Positions 6,030 to 12,880 of a stretch of DNA of 13,804 nucleotides are shown here, piece after piece. A program made the translations under genes and the position numbers. The notes under the pieces are model-generated. The model saw nothing but the letters and a program-made list of their open reading frames with translations, had not been told where the DNA came from and made no database searches. This DNA is from Clostridiales bacterium (GTDB lineage: Bacteria > Bacillota > Clostridia > Oscillospirales > Oscillospiraceae): NCBI GenBank assembly GCA_021205375.1, contig JAJPXR010000092.1:1-13804 (forward strand), read 5' to 3'. Every line of letters starts with the position of its first letter. Positions within the stretch are counted from its first letter, which is position 1.

Positions 6030-6656
6030 TTACTCTTTTTTGAACTCGAACTTGTTCTCGTTCCCCTGGGCGATGCGCTTGGCGTTCTCCCGGTGCCGCA
6101 CGACGATGAGTACTCCCGCGACACAGGCCAGCACCGTCACCGGGATGTTCCCGTAGATGAACCAGCAGCAGATGGGGAACAAAATCGCCGCCACCATGGA
6201 CCCCAGGGACACCCAGCGGGTGATGGCAACCAGAATCAGAAAAGCCCCCAGACAAATCAGCGCGATGCGCCAGTCCATGCACAGGATGACCCCCGCGCCG
6301 CAGAGAACGCCCTTGCCGCCCCGGAAACCGAACATACAGGGGAAGGAGTGGCCCAGGATGCAGAAGATGCCCCCTAGCAGCTTGCCGATGACCGGCCAGC
6401 CCAGGAAGGTCCCCAACAGCGCCCCGCCCAGCAGGACGGAAATCACTGCCTTGGCAAGGTCGCCCAAAATCACAAAGACGACTTTCCTTTTGCCAAAGAC
6501 GCGGTAGAAGTTGGTCAGACCGGCGTTGCCGCTGCCGTGGTTGCGCACGTCGTCGTGGAGGATATACTTGGAAATAATTAGCGCCGAGTTGCAGCAGCCC
6601 AGCAGATAGGAAACCACTGCGACAATAGCAATCAGACCAACGGTCATAGCGTTCAT
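6030..6656 (-). CDS. plsY: Glycerol-3-phosphate acyltransferase (acyl-phosphate dependent)
   Basis: An integral membrane enzyme that moves an acyl group from acyl-phosphate to sn-glycerol-3-phosphate, giving lysophosphatidate. The 208-residue protein has the three PlsY signature regions: SYLLGCCNSALIIS (16-29), RNHGSGNAGLTN (38-49) and GHSFPCMFGFRGGKG (102-116), plus the RHRENAKRI end of the last loop (187-195). Five hydrophobic segments can be seen at about 4-22, 57-80, 90-107, 118-145 and 150-187, some of them long enough for more than one pass. The ATG at 6656 has GGAGG eight bases upstream, inside the end of der: the TAA of der (6657-6659) is immediately followed by this ATG with no gap, so translational coupling is likely. 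Confidence 0.97.
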   Translation of the reverse strand: MNAMTVGLIAIVAVVSYLLGCCNSALIISKYILHDDVRNHGSGNAGLTNFYRVFGKRKVVFVILGDLAKAVISVLLGGALLGTFLGWPVIGKLLGGIFCILGHSFPCMFGFRGGKGVLCGAGVILCMDWRIALICLGAFLILVAITRWVSLGSMVAAILFPICCWFIYGNIPVTVLACVAGVLIVVRHRENAKRIAQGNENKFEFKKE

Positions 6657-7997
6657 TTAAGAATCCTCCTCCTTGTCCCCCTTCTGCCGGATGATGAGGC
6701 GAATCGGTGTGCCGTCCAGCCCAAAGGTGTTTCTGATTTGATTCTCCAGATATCGCTGATAGGAAAAATGGAACAGCTTGGCTTCGTTGCAGAAGCACAC
6801 GAAGGTGGGCGGCTGCACCCCCACCTGGGTCATATAGTAGATTTTCAGGCGGCGGCCCTTGTCGGTGGGGGGTTGAACGCGGGTGGTGGCCTCCGCCAGC
6901 ACCGAGTTCAGCACGCCGGTACGGACCCGCAGCAGCGACATCTCGTGGACCCGGTTGATAAGCTCAAACAGCTTGTTCACCCGCTGGCCGGTCAGGGCCG
7001 AGATGAACAGGATGGGCGCGTAGGGCATATAGGACAGGTCCCGGCGGATGTCGTCGGTCATGCGGCGCATGGTTTTGTCATCCTTTTCGATGTCGTCCCA
7101 CTTGTTGACCACGATGATGGAGGCTTTGCCTGCTTCGTGGGCCAGCCCTGCCACCTTGGTGTCCTGCTCCGTGACCCCCTCGTGGGCGTCGATGAGGATG
7201 AGGCACACGTCCGCCCGGTCAATGGCGAGGGTGGCCCGTAGCACGGAGAACTGCTCCACCCGGTCGTTGACCTTGGACTTTTTGCGCATCCCCGCTGTGT
7301 CGATGAAGCAGTATTTGCCGAACTGGTTCTCGAAGAAGCTGTCCACCGCGTCCCGGGTGGTGCCCGCCATGTCGGAGACGATGACCCGCTCCTCGCCCAA
7401 AATCCGGTTTACCAGGGAGGATTTGCCCACGTTGGGTTTGCCGATGACCGCCACCTTGATGACGTCGTCGTCCTCATGCGTCTCCTGGTCCTCCGGGAAG
7501 TAGCGCACGCACTCCTCCAACATATCGTCCACGCCAATGCCGTGGATGGCGGAGACGGCGATGGGGTCGCCCAGGCCCAGGTTGTAAAACTCGTAGATGT
7601 CGGGGTTCAGCGCCTTTGCGCCGGTGGAGTCGGCCTTGTTTGCCACCAGCACTACGGGCTTTTGGGACCGGCGGAGCAGGCTCGCCACGTCTATATCGGC
7701 GGCGGTGACGCCGGTGCGGATGTCGCAGACCAGCACGATGACATCGGCGTTCTGAATGGCGATCTCCGCCTGTCCCCGCATGAACTGCAAAATCTCGCTG
7801 TTGTTCTGGGGTTCGATGCCGCCGGTGTCCACAATGGTGAACTGCCTGCCGCACCACTCGCAGTCGGCGTAGAGCCGGTCACGGGTGACGCCGGGGGTGT
7901 CCTCCACGATGGAGAGCCGCTGGCCCGCCAGCTTATTAAAGAGCATGGACTTGCCCACGTTGGGCCGTCCCACGATCGCTACCAAAGGTTTTGCCAT
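6657..7997 (-). CDS. der: Ribosome-associated double GTPase Der (EngA)
   Basis: An essential GTPase with two G domains that acts in the assembly of the 50S ribosomal subunit. In the 446-residue product the first G domain has GRPNVGKS (10-17), DTPGVTRD (33-40), DTGG (57-60) and NKAD (120-123). The second has GKPNVGKS (186-193), DTAG (233-236) and NKWD (298-301). The C-terminal KH-like RNA-binding domain covers about 355-440 and ends in a short charged tail KQKGDKEEDS. All nucleotide-binding motifs are intact. The ATG at 7997 has GGAAG seven bases upstream. It lies between the DUF512 gene and plsY, an arrangement familiar in clostridia. Confidence 0.98.
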   Translation of the reverse strand: MAKPLVAIVGRPNVGKSMLFNKLAGQRLSIVEDTPGVTRDRLYADCEWCGRQFTIVDTGGIEPQNNSEILQFMRGQAEIAIQNADVIVLVCDIRTGVTAADIDVASLLRRSQKPVVLVANKADSTGAKALNPDIYEFYNLGLGDPIAVSAIHGIGVDDMLEECVRYFPEDQETHEDDDVIKVAVIGKPNVGKSSLVNRILGEERVIVSDMAGTTRDAVDSFFENQFGKYCFIDTAGMRKKSKVNDRVEQFSVLRATLAIDRADVCLILIDAHEGVTEQDTKVAGLAHEAGKASIIVVNKWDDIEKDDKTMRRMTDDIRRDLSYMPYAPILFISALTGQRVNKLFELINRVHEMSLLRVRTGVLNSVLAEATTRVQPPTDKGRRLKIYYMTQVGVQPPTFVCFCNEAKLFHFSYQRYLENQIRNTFGLDGTPIRLIIRQKGDKEEDS

Positions 7998-8183
7998 ATC
8001 GTCACTTCCTTATCTCTGCCGCAGGCACGACAGAGGTTCGTATTTGTTATTTGAGACTCTGAATGTTTCTTTTGCTCCGCTCTATGAGTATCTCTTGATA
8101 GCCATTTTTAGCCCGGCGGCGCAACCTTCGAAGCGCTGCGTTTTTGGCTTGCAGCACCTGGCTAACGGCTAACAGCTAACAGC
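7998..8183. other. 186-base gap between the DUF512 gene and der, with a tandem heptamer
   Basis: No gene is seen. At 8161-8181 there are three tandem copies of the heptamer GCTAACR (GCTAACG, GCTAACA, GCTAACA), directly next to the stop codon of the DUF512 gene. A small hairpin (CTCTG at 8014-8018, CAGAG at 8031-8035) lies just upstream of the der ribosome binding site. No clear promoter for der and no terminator for the DUF512 gene was found, so read-through is likely. Confidence 0.5.
8161..8181. repeat. Three tandem 7-bp repeats
   Basis: GCTAACG-GCTAACA-GCTAACA, followed by a further GCT. On the minus strand this reads TGTTAGC twice and CGTTAGC once. It may be a slippage product. The last GCT overlaps the end of the neighbouring stop codon. 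Confidence 0.7.
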
Positions 8184-9563
8184 TCATAAATCCGGATTAT
8201 ACCGGAAATACTCATCATCCTCCGGGAAGAAATCCGCTTCCTCCGGTTCCTCGGCGCCCTCCGTCTCCAGGATTGCGTCCAGCAGCTTGAAGCCGTCCTG
8301 GGCCACGAAGGTGACGGGGACGCCCAGCGCCTCCTCCACCTGCTCCACCGTCACGTCGTCCAAAAAGACGTTTTGGTGGTAGCGAAGCATACAGTCGGGC
8401 AGCAACAGCCGCTCTCCCAGTTCCCTGCCCTTTAGCTGGGCAATCAGGTCCCGGCCCGTCACCAGACCGGCCACGGTGATCTCCGGGCCAAAGAAGTCGT
8501 TGCGAATCTCATACACCTGGCCCTCACCGCCGAACTGAGCAGTGGCCTCCGTTGCCAACCGGGTGAGCAGGGGAGCGGCGGCCCGTCCTGTTGCCATAGA
8601 GAAGGGGCGAACATGGAACGTTTCCCCTTCCATCATCCGCAGAGCGCCGCGGAACTCCACCTGGAACAGCCGCAGCATCCCCACGCCGTTTTCCAACTGG
8701 CAATAGTCCTCGTAAAAGTCGTCGGAGGGCAGCTCCCGCTTCGCCAACAGGTAAAACTCATCGCTGCACCAGAACATCCGGCGGCCAAATTCCGCCAGGC
8801 ACTGGTCGCCGTAGGCTTCCACCATATCCAGCACAGCGGCGGCCTCCGCCTGGGTGTAGGTGCGAAGAGGATACAGCCCCTCCCGGTACTTGGTCAGGCC
8901 CACCGGGACGATGGCGACACTGGCGACCCCGTTCCGCATGGCGGTCAGGTCGTTCATGGAGCGCTCCAGCGCCGGGCCGTCGTTGACACCGGGACAGGCC
9001 ACGATCTGACAGTTCATTTGAATCCCCGCCTCAGCGAAGCGGCGCATGATGTCGATGGAGCGCCCGGCGAAGCGGTTGCCCATCATCTTCACCCGCAGCT
9101 CCGGGTCGGTGGTGTGGACAGAGACGTTGATGGGAGAGATGCGCAGGTCAATGATGCGCTGAATTTCCCGCTGGGAGAGGTTGGTCAGGGTGATATAGTT
9201 GCCCATCAGGAAGCTGAGCCGTTCGTCGTCGTCCTTGAAATACAGCGTATCCCGCAGGCCCGCCGGCATCTGGTCCACAAAGCAGAAAATGCAGTTGTTG
9301 GCGCACCGGTGGCACTTGTCCATCAGGTAGGTCTCGAAGTTCAGCCCCAGCTCCTGGCCCTCCCGCTTGCGGACGCGGAGCTTGCGCTCCCGCCCGCTCT
9401 CGTCAGCCAGGGTCAGCACCAGGCGGGTGTCGTAGGTATAAAATTTGTAGTCCAGCACGTCCACAATGGGATTGCCGTTGACCGTCCGCAGCTCTTCGCC
9501 GGGGCGAATGCCCGCCCGCTCCGCCGGGGAACGGGCATCGACCGATGCAATTTTGGTACTCAC
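8184..9563 (-). CDS. DUF512 family protein with PDZ and radical-SAM-like domains
   Basis: A 459-residue protein of a family conserved in clostridia and cyanobacteria whose reaction is not known to me. Residues 1-65 form a PDZ-like domain (SPAERAGIRPGEELRTVNG). Cysteines C84, C87, C91 and C94 follow, of which C87-x3-C91-x2-C94 (CANNCIFC) is the radical-SAM iron-sulfur motif. The TIM-barrel part and the DUF512 region come next (for example HTTDPELRVKMMGN and QIVACPGVNDG). The C-terminal 25 residues are strongly acidic. The start is GTG at 9563 with GGAAG seven bases upstream. It comes before der, plsY and gpsA, which fits the order known in related genomes and hints at a link with ribosome assembly or membrane synthesis, but that is only context. 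No good promoter was found upstream. Confidence 0.9.
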   Translation of the reverse strand: MSTKIASVDARSPAERAGIRPGEELRTVNGNPIVDVLDYKFYTYDTRLVLTLADESGRERKLRVRKREGQELGLNFETYLMDKCHRCANNCIFCFVDQMPAGLRDTLYFKDDDERLSFLMGNYITLTNLSQREIQRIIDLRISPINVSVHTTDPELRVKMMGNRFAGRSIDIMRRFAEAGIQMNCQIVACPGVNDGPALERSMNDLTAMRNGVASVAIVPVGLTKYREGLYPLRTYTQAEAAAVLDMVEAYGDQCLAEFGRRMFWCSDEFYLLAKRELPSDDFYEDYCQLENGVGMLRLFQVEFRGALRMMEGETFHVRPFSMATGRAAAPLLTRLATEATAQFGGEGQVYEIRNDFFGPEITVAGLVTGRDLIAQLKGRELGERLLLPDCMLRYHQNVFLDDVTVEQVEEALGVPVTFVAQDGFKLLDAILETEGAEEPEEADFFPEDDEYFRYNPDL

Positions 9564-9640
9564 TGACGTTCTTCCACTCCGCTCTCAGGTGATGTCCGCT
9601 GAAAAGATTCGTTCAAAGATAGTTTACCCCATTTCTGCGC

Positions 9641-9671
9641 AAAAGTAAAGAGCCTGCCAAACAGCAGACTC
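9641..9671 (-). terminator. Intrinsic terminator of the yceD-rpmF unit
   Basis: On the minus strand GAGTCTGC and GCAGGCTC form an 8-bp stem (one G-U pair) with a six-base loop (9650-9671), followed by the T-rich TTTACTTTT. It ends 27 bases after the rpmF stop codon. Confidence 0.8.
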
Positions 9672-9697
9672 TCGACTTCGTATCCGGCAACACGGGG

Positions 9698-9892
9698 TCA
9701 CTCCACCTCGGCGTTGGCCTCTGCCTTCGCGTAGGAGCGGCCGTTGTACATGCCGCAGGCGGGGCAGATACGGTGGGGCAAACGATACGCACCGCATTCG
9801 GGGCAGCGCACAAGCTGGGGAGCGGTCAGCTTCCAGTTGGCGCGGCGCTTGTCGCGTCTTGCCTTAGACACTTTTCTCTTAGGGACTGCCAT
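9698..9892 (-). CDS. rpmF: Ribosomal protein bL32 (zinc-ribbon form)
   Basis: A small basic protein of the 50S subunit, 64 residues. The N-terminus MAVPKRKVSKARRDKRRA is the classical bL32 start. Four cysteines C30, C33, C43 and C46 form the CxxC...CxxC zinc ribbon, so this is the zinc-binding C+ type. The C-terminal tail NAEVE is slightly longer and more acidic than in many relatives. AGGAGG lies nine bases before the ATG. It is 34 bases downstream of the DUF177 gene, the widely conserved yceD-rpmF pair, and is followed by a terminator. Confidence 0.98.
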   Translation of the reverse strand: MAVPKRKVSKARRDKRRANWKLTAPQLVRCPECGAYRLPHRICPACGMYNGRSYAKAEANAEVE

Positions 9893-9926
9893 TGTATGAC
9901 ACCTCCTCGTCCGTCTTTGCAGAAAA

Positions 9927-10430
9927 TCACGCTTCGTCCTGCTCCAGAAGCTGGGCCAGCACTGCGAACCGGGGGTCTAATTCCGGCTTGCAGGTGCAGG
10001 GGCCTTCGTTCAGGTCCGCGCCACACCGGGGGCAACGACCCTTACAGTCCTCTTTACACAGGTTTTTTGTATCGATGGCGAAAATCAACTCATCGTTCAT
10101 CACCGGGTCCAGGTCCAGGCCGGAGCCGTCCAGGAGGATAATTTCGTCGTCCTCCTCGTTCTCCAGCTCAGTGGCCAGCGTCCAATGAATGGGATGCTCC
10201 AGCAACCGCTGGAAGGGCTTGCCGCAGCTATCACAGTGCAGGTGCAGATTGGTGACTGCCTCCGCTTCCAGTTCCAGCAAGCCGGCCCGGTTGCGGACAA
10301 TGCCCTCAATGTGCACCGGCTCTGCAAAGGGCCGCTCCCCATAGAAATCCAGCTCAGACAAATCCATTTCGTATTGAAACGGAAGGACTGAGCCGGGGAC
10401 ATGAATGATGTCTTTGAGTTCCAGTCTCAT
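9927..10430 (-). CDS. yceD: DUF177/YceD family protein
   Basis: A 167-residue protein of the YceD family, which is nearly always encoded beside rpmF and has been linked to 23S rRNA accumulation or processing in plants and bacteria. C66-x2-C69 (CDSCG) and a C-terminal cluster C125, C129, C133, C136, C145 and C147 could bind metal. The region DEIILLDGSGLDLDPVMNDELI (about 95-116) is the acidic family core. The start is ATG at 10430 with GAGG seven bases upstream; an ATG at 10445 has no ribosome binding site. The long frame further upstream runs through the promoter and is not coding. It shares a promoter at 10461-10489 with rpmF. Confidence 0.92.
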   Translation of the reverse strand: MRLELKDIIHVPGSVLPFQYEMDLSELDFYGERPFAEPVHIEGIVRNRAGLLELEAEAVTNLHLHCDSCGKPFQRLLEHPIHWTLATELENEEDDEIILLDGSGLDLDPVMNDELIFAIDTKNLCKEDCKGRCPRCGADLNEGPCTCKPELDPRFAVLAQLLEQDEA

Positions 10431-10460
10431 ATGAAAACCTCGCATAACGATACGATTTGT

Positions 10461-10489
10461 ATTGTAACGCAAGTTGTTGTACTTGTCAA
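10461..10489 (-). promoter_or_regulatory. Sigma-A promoter of yceD-rpmF
   Basis: On the minus strand TTGACA (10484-10489, perfect) and TACAAT (10461-10466) are separated by 17 bases. Transcription would begin near 10454, only about 25 bases before the ATG at 10430, so the leader is short. This fits strong expression of a ribosomal protein unit. Confidence 0.88.
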
Positions 10490-10591
10490 CCGCTTTTTTT
10501 ACAAAGAATTGAGCTGCGCCGAAAAAACGCCGGCGCGCGCTGACATGTGCCGCCTTGTCAATTGTTTTTTGCGGAACAGACGGCGTTTCCC

Positions 10592-10620
10592 TTGACGAAC
10601 AGATGGAGATACGATACAAT
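10592..10620 (+). promoter_or_regulatory. Sigma-A promoter of the DUF3048 gene
   Basis: TTGACG (10592-10597) and TACAAT (10615-10620) are separated by 17 bases. It diverges from the yceD-rpmF promoter, about 100 bases away. The leader is about 50 bases. Confidence 0.85.
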
Positions 10621-10675
10621 AACAACGGCAAAGAGAATGAAAAGAACCTTATTATACGAACAAGGAGGAACATTT

Positions 10676-11881
10676 ATGAAAAAACTGCTGAGCCTGGTGC
10701 TGGTGTTGGCAATGGTGCTGGCCCTGGCGAGCTGCGCCACTGCCCAGGCGGAGGAGGAACCGGAAGAACCCGCTGAGGTGTCCGTGGTCGAGGAAGAGCC
10801 TGTGGTCGAGGAGGACGAGTCCGAGCCGGAGGAAGAAGAAGCCTTTGACTGGAGCTACATCAATCCCCTGACCGGCGAGGCCACCGAGGAGGACATCTCC
10901 AACAACCGCCCCATCGCCATCATGCTCAACAACATCAAGCAGGCCCTGCCCCAGTACGGCAACAGCCAGGCCGATGTCTATTATGAGGTGCCGGAAGAGG
11001 GTGGCATCACCCGCATTATGGCCCTGTATCAGGACGTGACCGACGTGGGGGCCATCGGCAGCATCCGCTCCACCCGCCCCTATTATGTCCGGCTGGCCGT
11101 GGCCGCCGACTCCATCCTGGTCCACGCCGGAGGCAGCACCGCCGCCTATAACGTCATCAAGGACTATATGAACAAATACGGCCTGGTGGACCTGGACTAC
11201 CTGAGCAAGGGCACCCGCACGGCAGACATCTTCTACCGGGACAGCGGTCGTCTGGCCTCTGGCTACGCCAGCGAGCACACCCTGTTCACCACCTCTGACA
11301 ACATCCAGACCTATCTGGAGGAGCACTCTGACGAAATTCGTCTGGAGCACAAGGACGATTACGAATATGTCCACTACTTTGTGGGGGACGGTGCTCCGGT
11401 AAACGGCGACACTGCCGAGACCATTGATGTGAGCTTCTCCGGCTACAAGGGCACCACCTTTACCTATGACAGCGAGGCGGGCAACTACAAGGTCAGCGAG
11501 TTCGACTCCGCCTATGTGGACGGCACCACCGGCTCTCAGGTCAGCGTGGAGAATGTGGTGGTCATCCAGACCAAAATCGAGGCCCTGAATGACGCCAAGA
11601 ACCACGTGGCGGTCTACCTGACCGGCACTGGCAGCGGCTACTTTGCCTGCAACGGCAAGTATGAAAAGATCACCTGGGTCAAGGAAAAGGCCAAGTACAC
11701 CTATCAGTTCTACGATGAGGACGGCAACGTGGTGGACCTGGGCGTGGGCAAGACCTACGTCTGCATCGTTGGCACCGAGCGGGACATCACCGTGGACGGC
11801 GTGGTGCTGGAGAAGCCGGAGGACGCGGAAGAGACCGAGGACCTGGCCAACTTCGAGGTCACGGACGACGACGAGGACTGA
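10676..11881 (+). CDS. DUF3048 (YerB-like) lipoprotein
   Basis: A 401-residue putative lipoprotein. Residues 1-20 are a lipoprotein signal peptide with the lipobox LASC, so Cys20 would carry the lipid and hold the protein on the outer face of the membrane. Residues 25-56 are an extremely acidic spacer of Glu, Pro, Val and Asp. The DUF3048 domain follows: NPLTGE (63-68), RPIAIMLNN (78-86), ADVYYEVPEEGGITR (99-113), IGSIRSTRPYYV (127-138) and HAGGS (150-154), then the C-terminal beta-rich part to about 380 and an acidic end (DDDED). The ATG at 10676 has AAGGAGG seven bases upstream. The family is common in Firmicutes (YerB); its function is unknown to me. It has its own promoter and terminator. 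Confidence 0.92.
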   Translation: MKKLLSLVLVLAMVLALASCATAQAEEEPEEPAEVSVVEEEPVVEEDESEPEEEEAFDWSYINPLTGEATEEDISNNRPIAIMLNNIKQALPQYGNSQADVYYEVPEEGGITRIMALYQDVTDVGAIGSIRSTRPYYVRLAVAADSILVHAGGSTAAYNVIKDYMNKYGLVDLDYLSKGTRTADIFYRDSGRLASGYASEHTLFTTSDNIQTYLEEHSDEIRLEHKDDYEYVHYFVGDGAPVNGDTAETIDVSFSGYKGTTFTYDSEAGNYKVSEFDSAYVDGTTGSQVSVENVVVIQTKIEALNDAKNHVAVYLTGTGSGYFACNGKYEKITWVKEKAKYTYQFYDEDGNVVDLGVGKTYVCIVGTERDITVDGVVLEKPEDAEETEDLANFEVTDDDED

Positions 11882-11917
11882 TTGCGCGGAAATCTAACCA
11901 AAATCAGAAAGCAAACG

Positions 11918-11948
11918 GGGCCTGCGCTGCTGTGCGCAGGCCCTTTTT
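11918..11948 (+). terminator. Intrinsic terminator of the DUF3048 gene
   Basis: GGGCCTGCGC (11918-11927) and GCGCAGGCCC (11934-11943) form a perfect 10-bp stem with a six-base loop, followed by five Ts. It lies between convergent genes; on the minus strand only a broken T run follows, so use by the SleB-like gene is possible but weaker. Confidence 0.93.
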
Positions 11949-11951
11949 CCA

Positions 11952-12614
11952 TCAGGAACAGAACCGGTGACTGCCGATGACGGTGATCAGCGGCCGGGAC
12001 CAGATCCAGGCGCTGGTGGCTGTGGCGGGGTTAAAATAGTAAATCGCGCCGCCGGTGGGGTCGCTGCCGTTCAGCGCGTCCTGGGCGGCGTGGTAGGCGG
12101 AATCAGCCACCGGCTGGTCGATTTGGCCGTCTACCATGCAGGTGAAGGCCCCCGGCTCATAGACCACCCCGGCCACGCTGTTGGGGAAGGAGGGGTGGGC
12201 GATGCGGTTCAAAATCACCGCCCCCACCGCCACCTGGCCGGTATAGGGTTCCCCTCTGGCCTCGGCGGAAATGACCTTCGCCAGCAGCGCCAGGTCGCTG
12301 TCCGAGTGGGAGGCTGTGCCGCCAGAGGTGGAGATTCCCATGGCGGTCAAAGTGGCGTCACCGGCCACGCCGTCCGCCGTCAGGCCGTTGACGCTTTGGA
12401 AATACTGCACGGCGGAGACGGTGGCGCTGCCATAGATCCCGTCCACCGGGCCGGAGTAATACCCCCAGCGCTGGAGCTTGGTCTGAATGGTGGTGACGGT
12501 TTCGCCTGAATCCCCCTGGCGGTAGGCCGCAGCGCTGGCCGTCTGGACCAGCAGCAGGGTACACAGCAAAAGAAGCAGCAGGACGGCCATACGGGGCCGC
12601 TTGTGCGTAAGCAT
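11952..12614 (-). CDS. Secreted cell wall hydrolase, SleB type, with peptidoglycan-binding domain
   Basis: A 220-residue exported protein. Residues 1-28 are a signal peptide with a long Leu run, ending TASA. Residues 34-91 are a peptidoglycan-binding repeat (GDSGETVTTIQTKLQRWGYY, VDGIYG). Residues 107-220 are a hydrolase-2/SleB domain: LALLAKVISAEARGEPYTGQ with E118 as the likely catalytic acid, VILNRI, FTC and the terminal SHRF. SleB is a lytic transglycosylase that degrades the spore cortex in germination; the related CwlJ and vegetative forms look alike. The start is ATG at 12614; an AAGG lies about 12 bases upstream, a longer gap than usual. No forespore sigma-G promoter was recognised, so the spore role is inferred from the family, and the gene symbol is left open. 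Confidence 0.9.
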   Translation of the reverse strand: MLTHKRPRMAVLLLLLLCTLLLVQTASAAAYRQGDSGETVTTIQTKLQRWGYYSGPVDGIYGSATVSAVQYFQSVNGLTADGVAGDATLTAMGISTSGGTASHSDSDLALLAKVISAEARGEPYTGQVAVGAVILNRIAHPSFPNSVAGVVYEPGAFTCMVDGQIDQPVADSAYHAAQDALNGSDPTGGAIYYFNPATATSAWIWSRPLITVIGSHRFCS

Positions 12615-12780
12615 GATCGTATCATTCCTTTCAACTATCCCGGTCAAACCGGTGGGTTCGGATACGGGGGTAGTTTGAGGCGGAATGACAGAGGTTATGC
12701 GGTGCAGATTTTGGCAGAGGAAAAACGGCCTCATTGCCGGACAGCAGGTGAATTTGTGTTATTTCGCCGGAACGATACAA

Positions 12781-12837
12781 ATTATACACCAAAACGCGCA
12801 GTTTGGTGTCGCAAAAAGAGACAAAGTATGCTATACT
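12781..12837. promoter_or_regulatory. Divergent promoter region with an 8-bp inverted repeat
   Basis: ACACCAAA (12786-12793) and TTTGGTGT (12802-12809) form a perfect inverted repeat with an 8-base centre. On the minus strand a TATAAT (12781-12786) abuts the left arm, so the repeat would lie between the -10 and -35 positions of a promoter for the SleB-like gene; its -35 box is poor. On the plus strand an extended -10, TG-C-TATACT (12829-12837), lies 20 bases past the right arm and could serve the SWIM gene, again without a good -35. Weak -35 boxes next to an operator-like repeat suggest a regulated region. Confidence 0.45.
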
Positions 12838-12880
12838 AAAAATTGATATAATTCCTCTCTACAGCGCAAGGAGGTTCTAC

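Noticed and set aside
8613..9566. 317-residue plus-strand frame opposite the DUF512 gene
   Set aside because: Antisense shadow without a recognisable domain; the minus-strand frame carries the iron-sulfur motif.
10431..10673. 81-residue N-terminal extension of the DUF177 protein
   Set aside because: It crosses the TTGACA-17-TACAAT promoter and has no ribosome binding site; the internal ATG gives the usual family length.
10547..10675. 43-residue N-terminal extension of the DUF3048 protein
   Set aside because: It would run through the promoter and ribosome binding site and would bury the lipoprotein signal peptide.
10652..11605. 317-residue minus-strand frame opposite the DUF3048 gene
   Set aside because: The plus-strand gene has a signal peptide, lipobox, promoter and terminator; this frame is its shadow.
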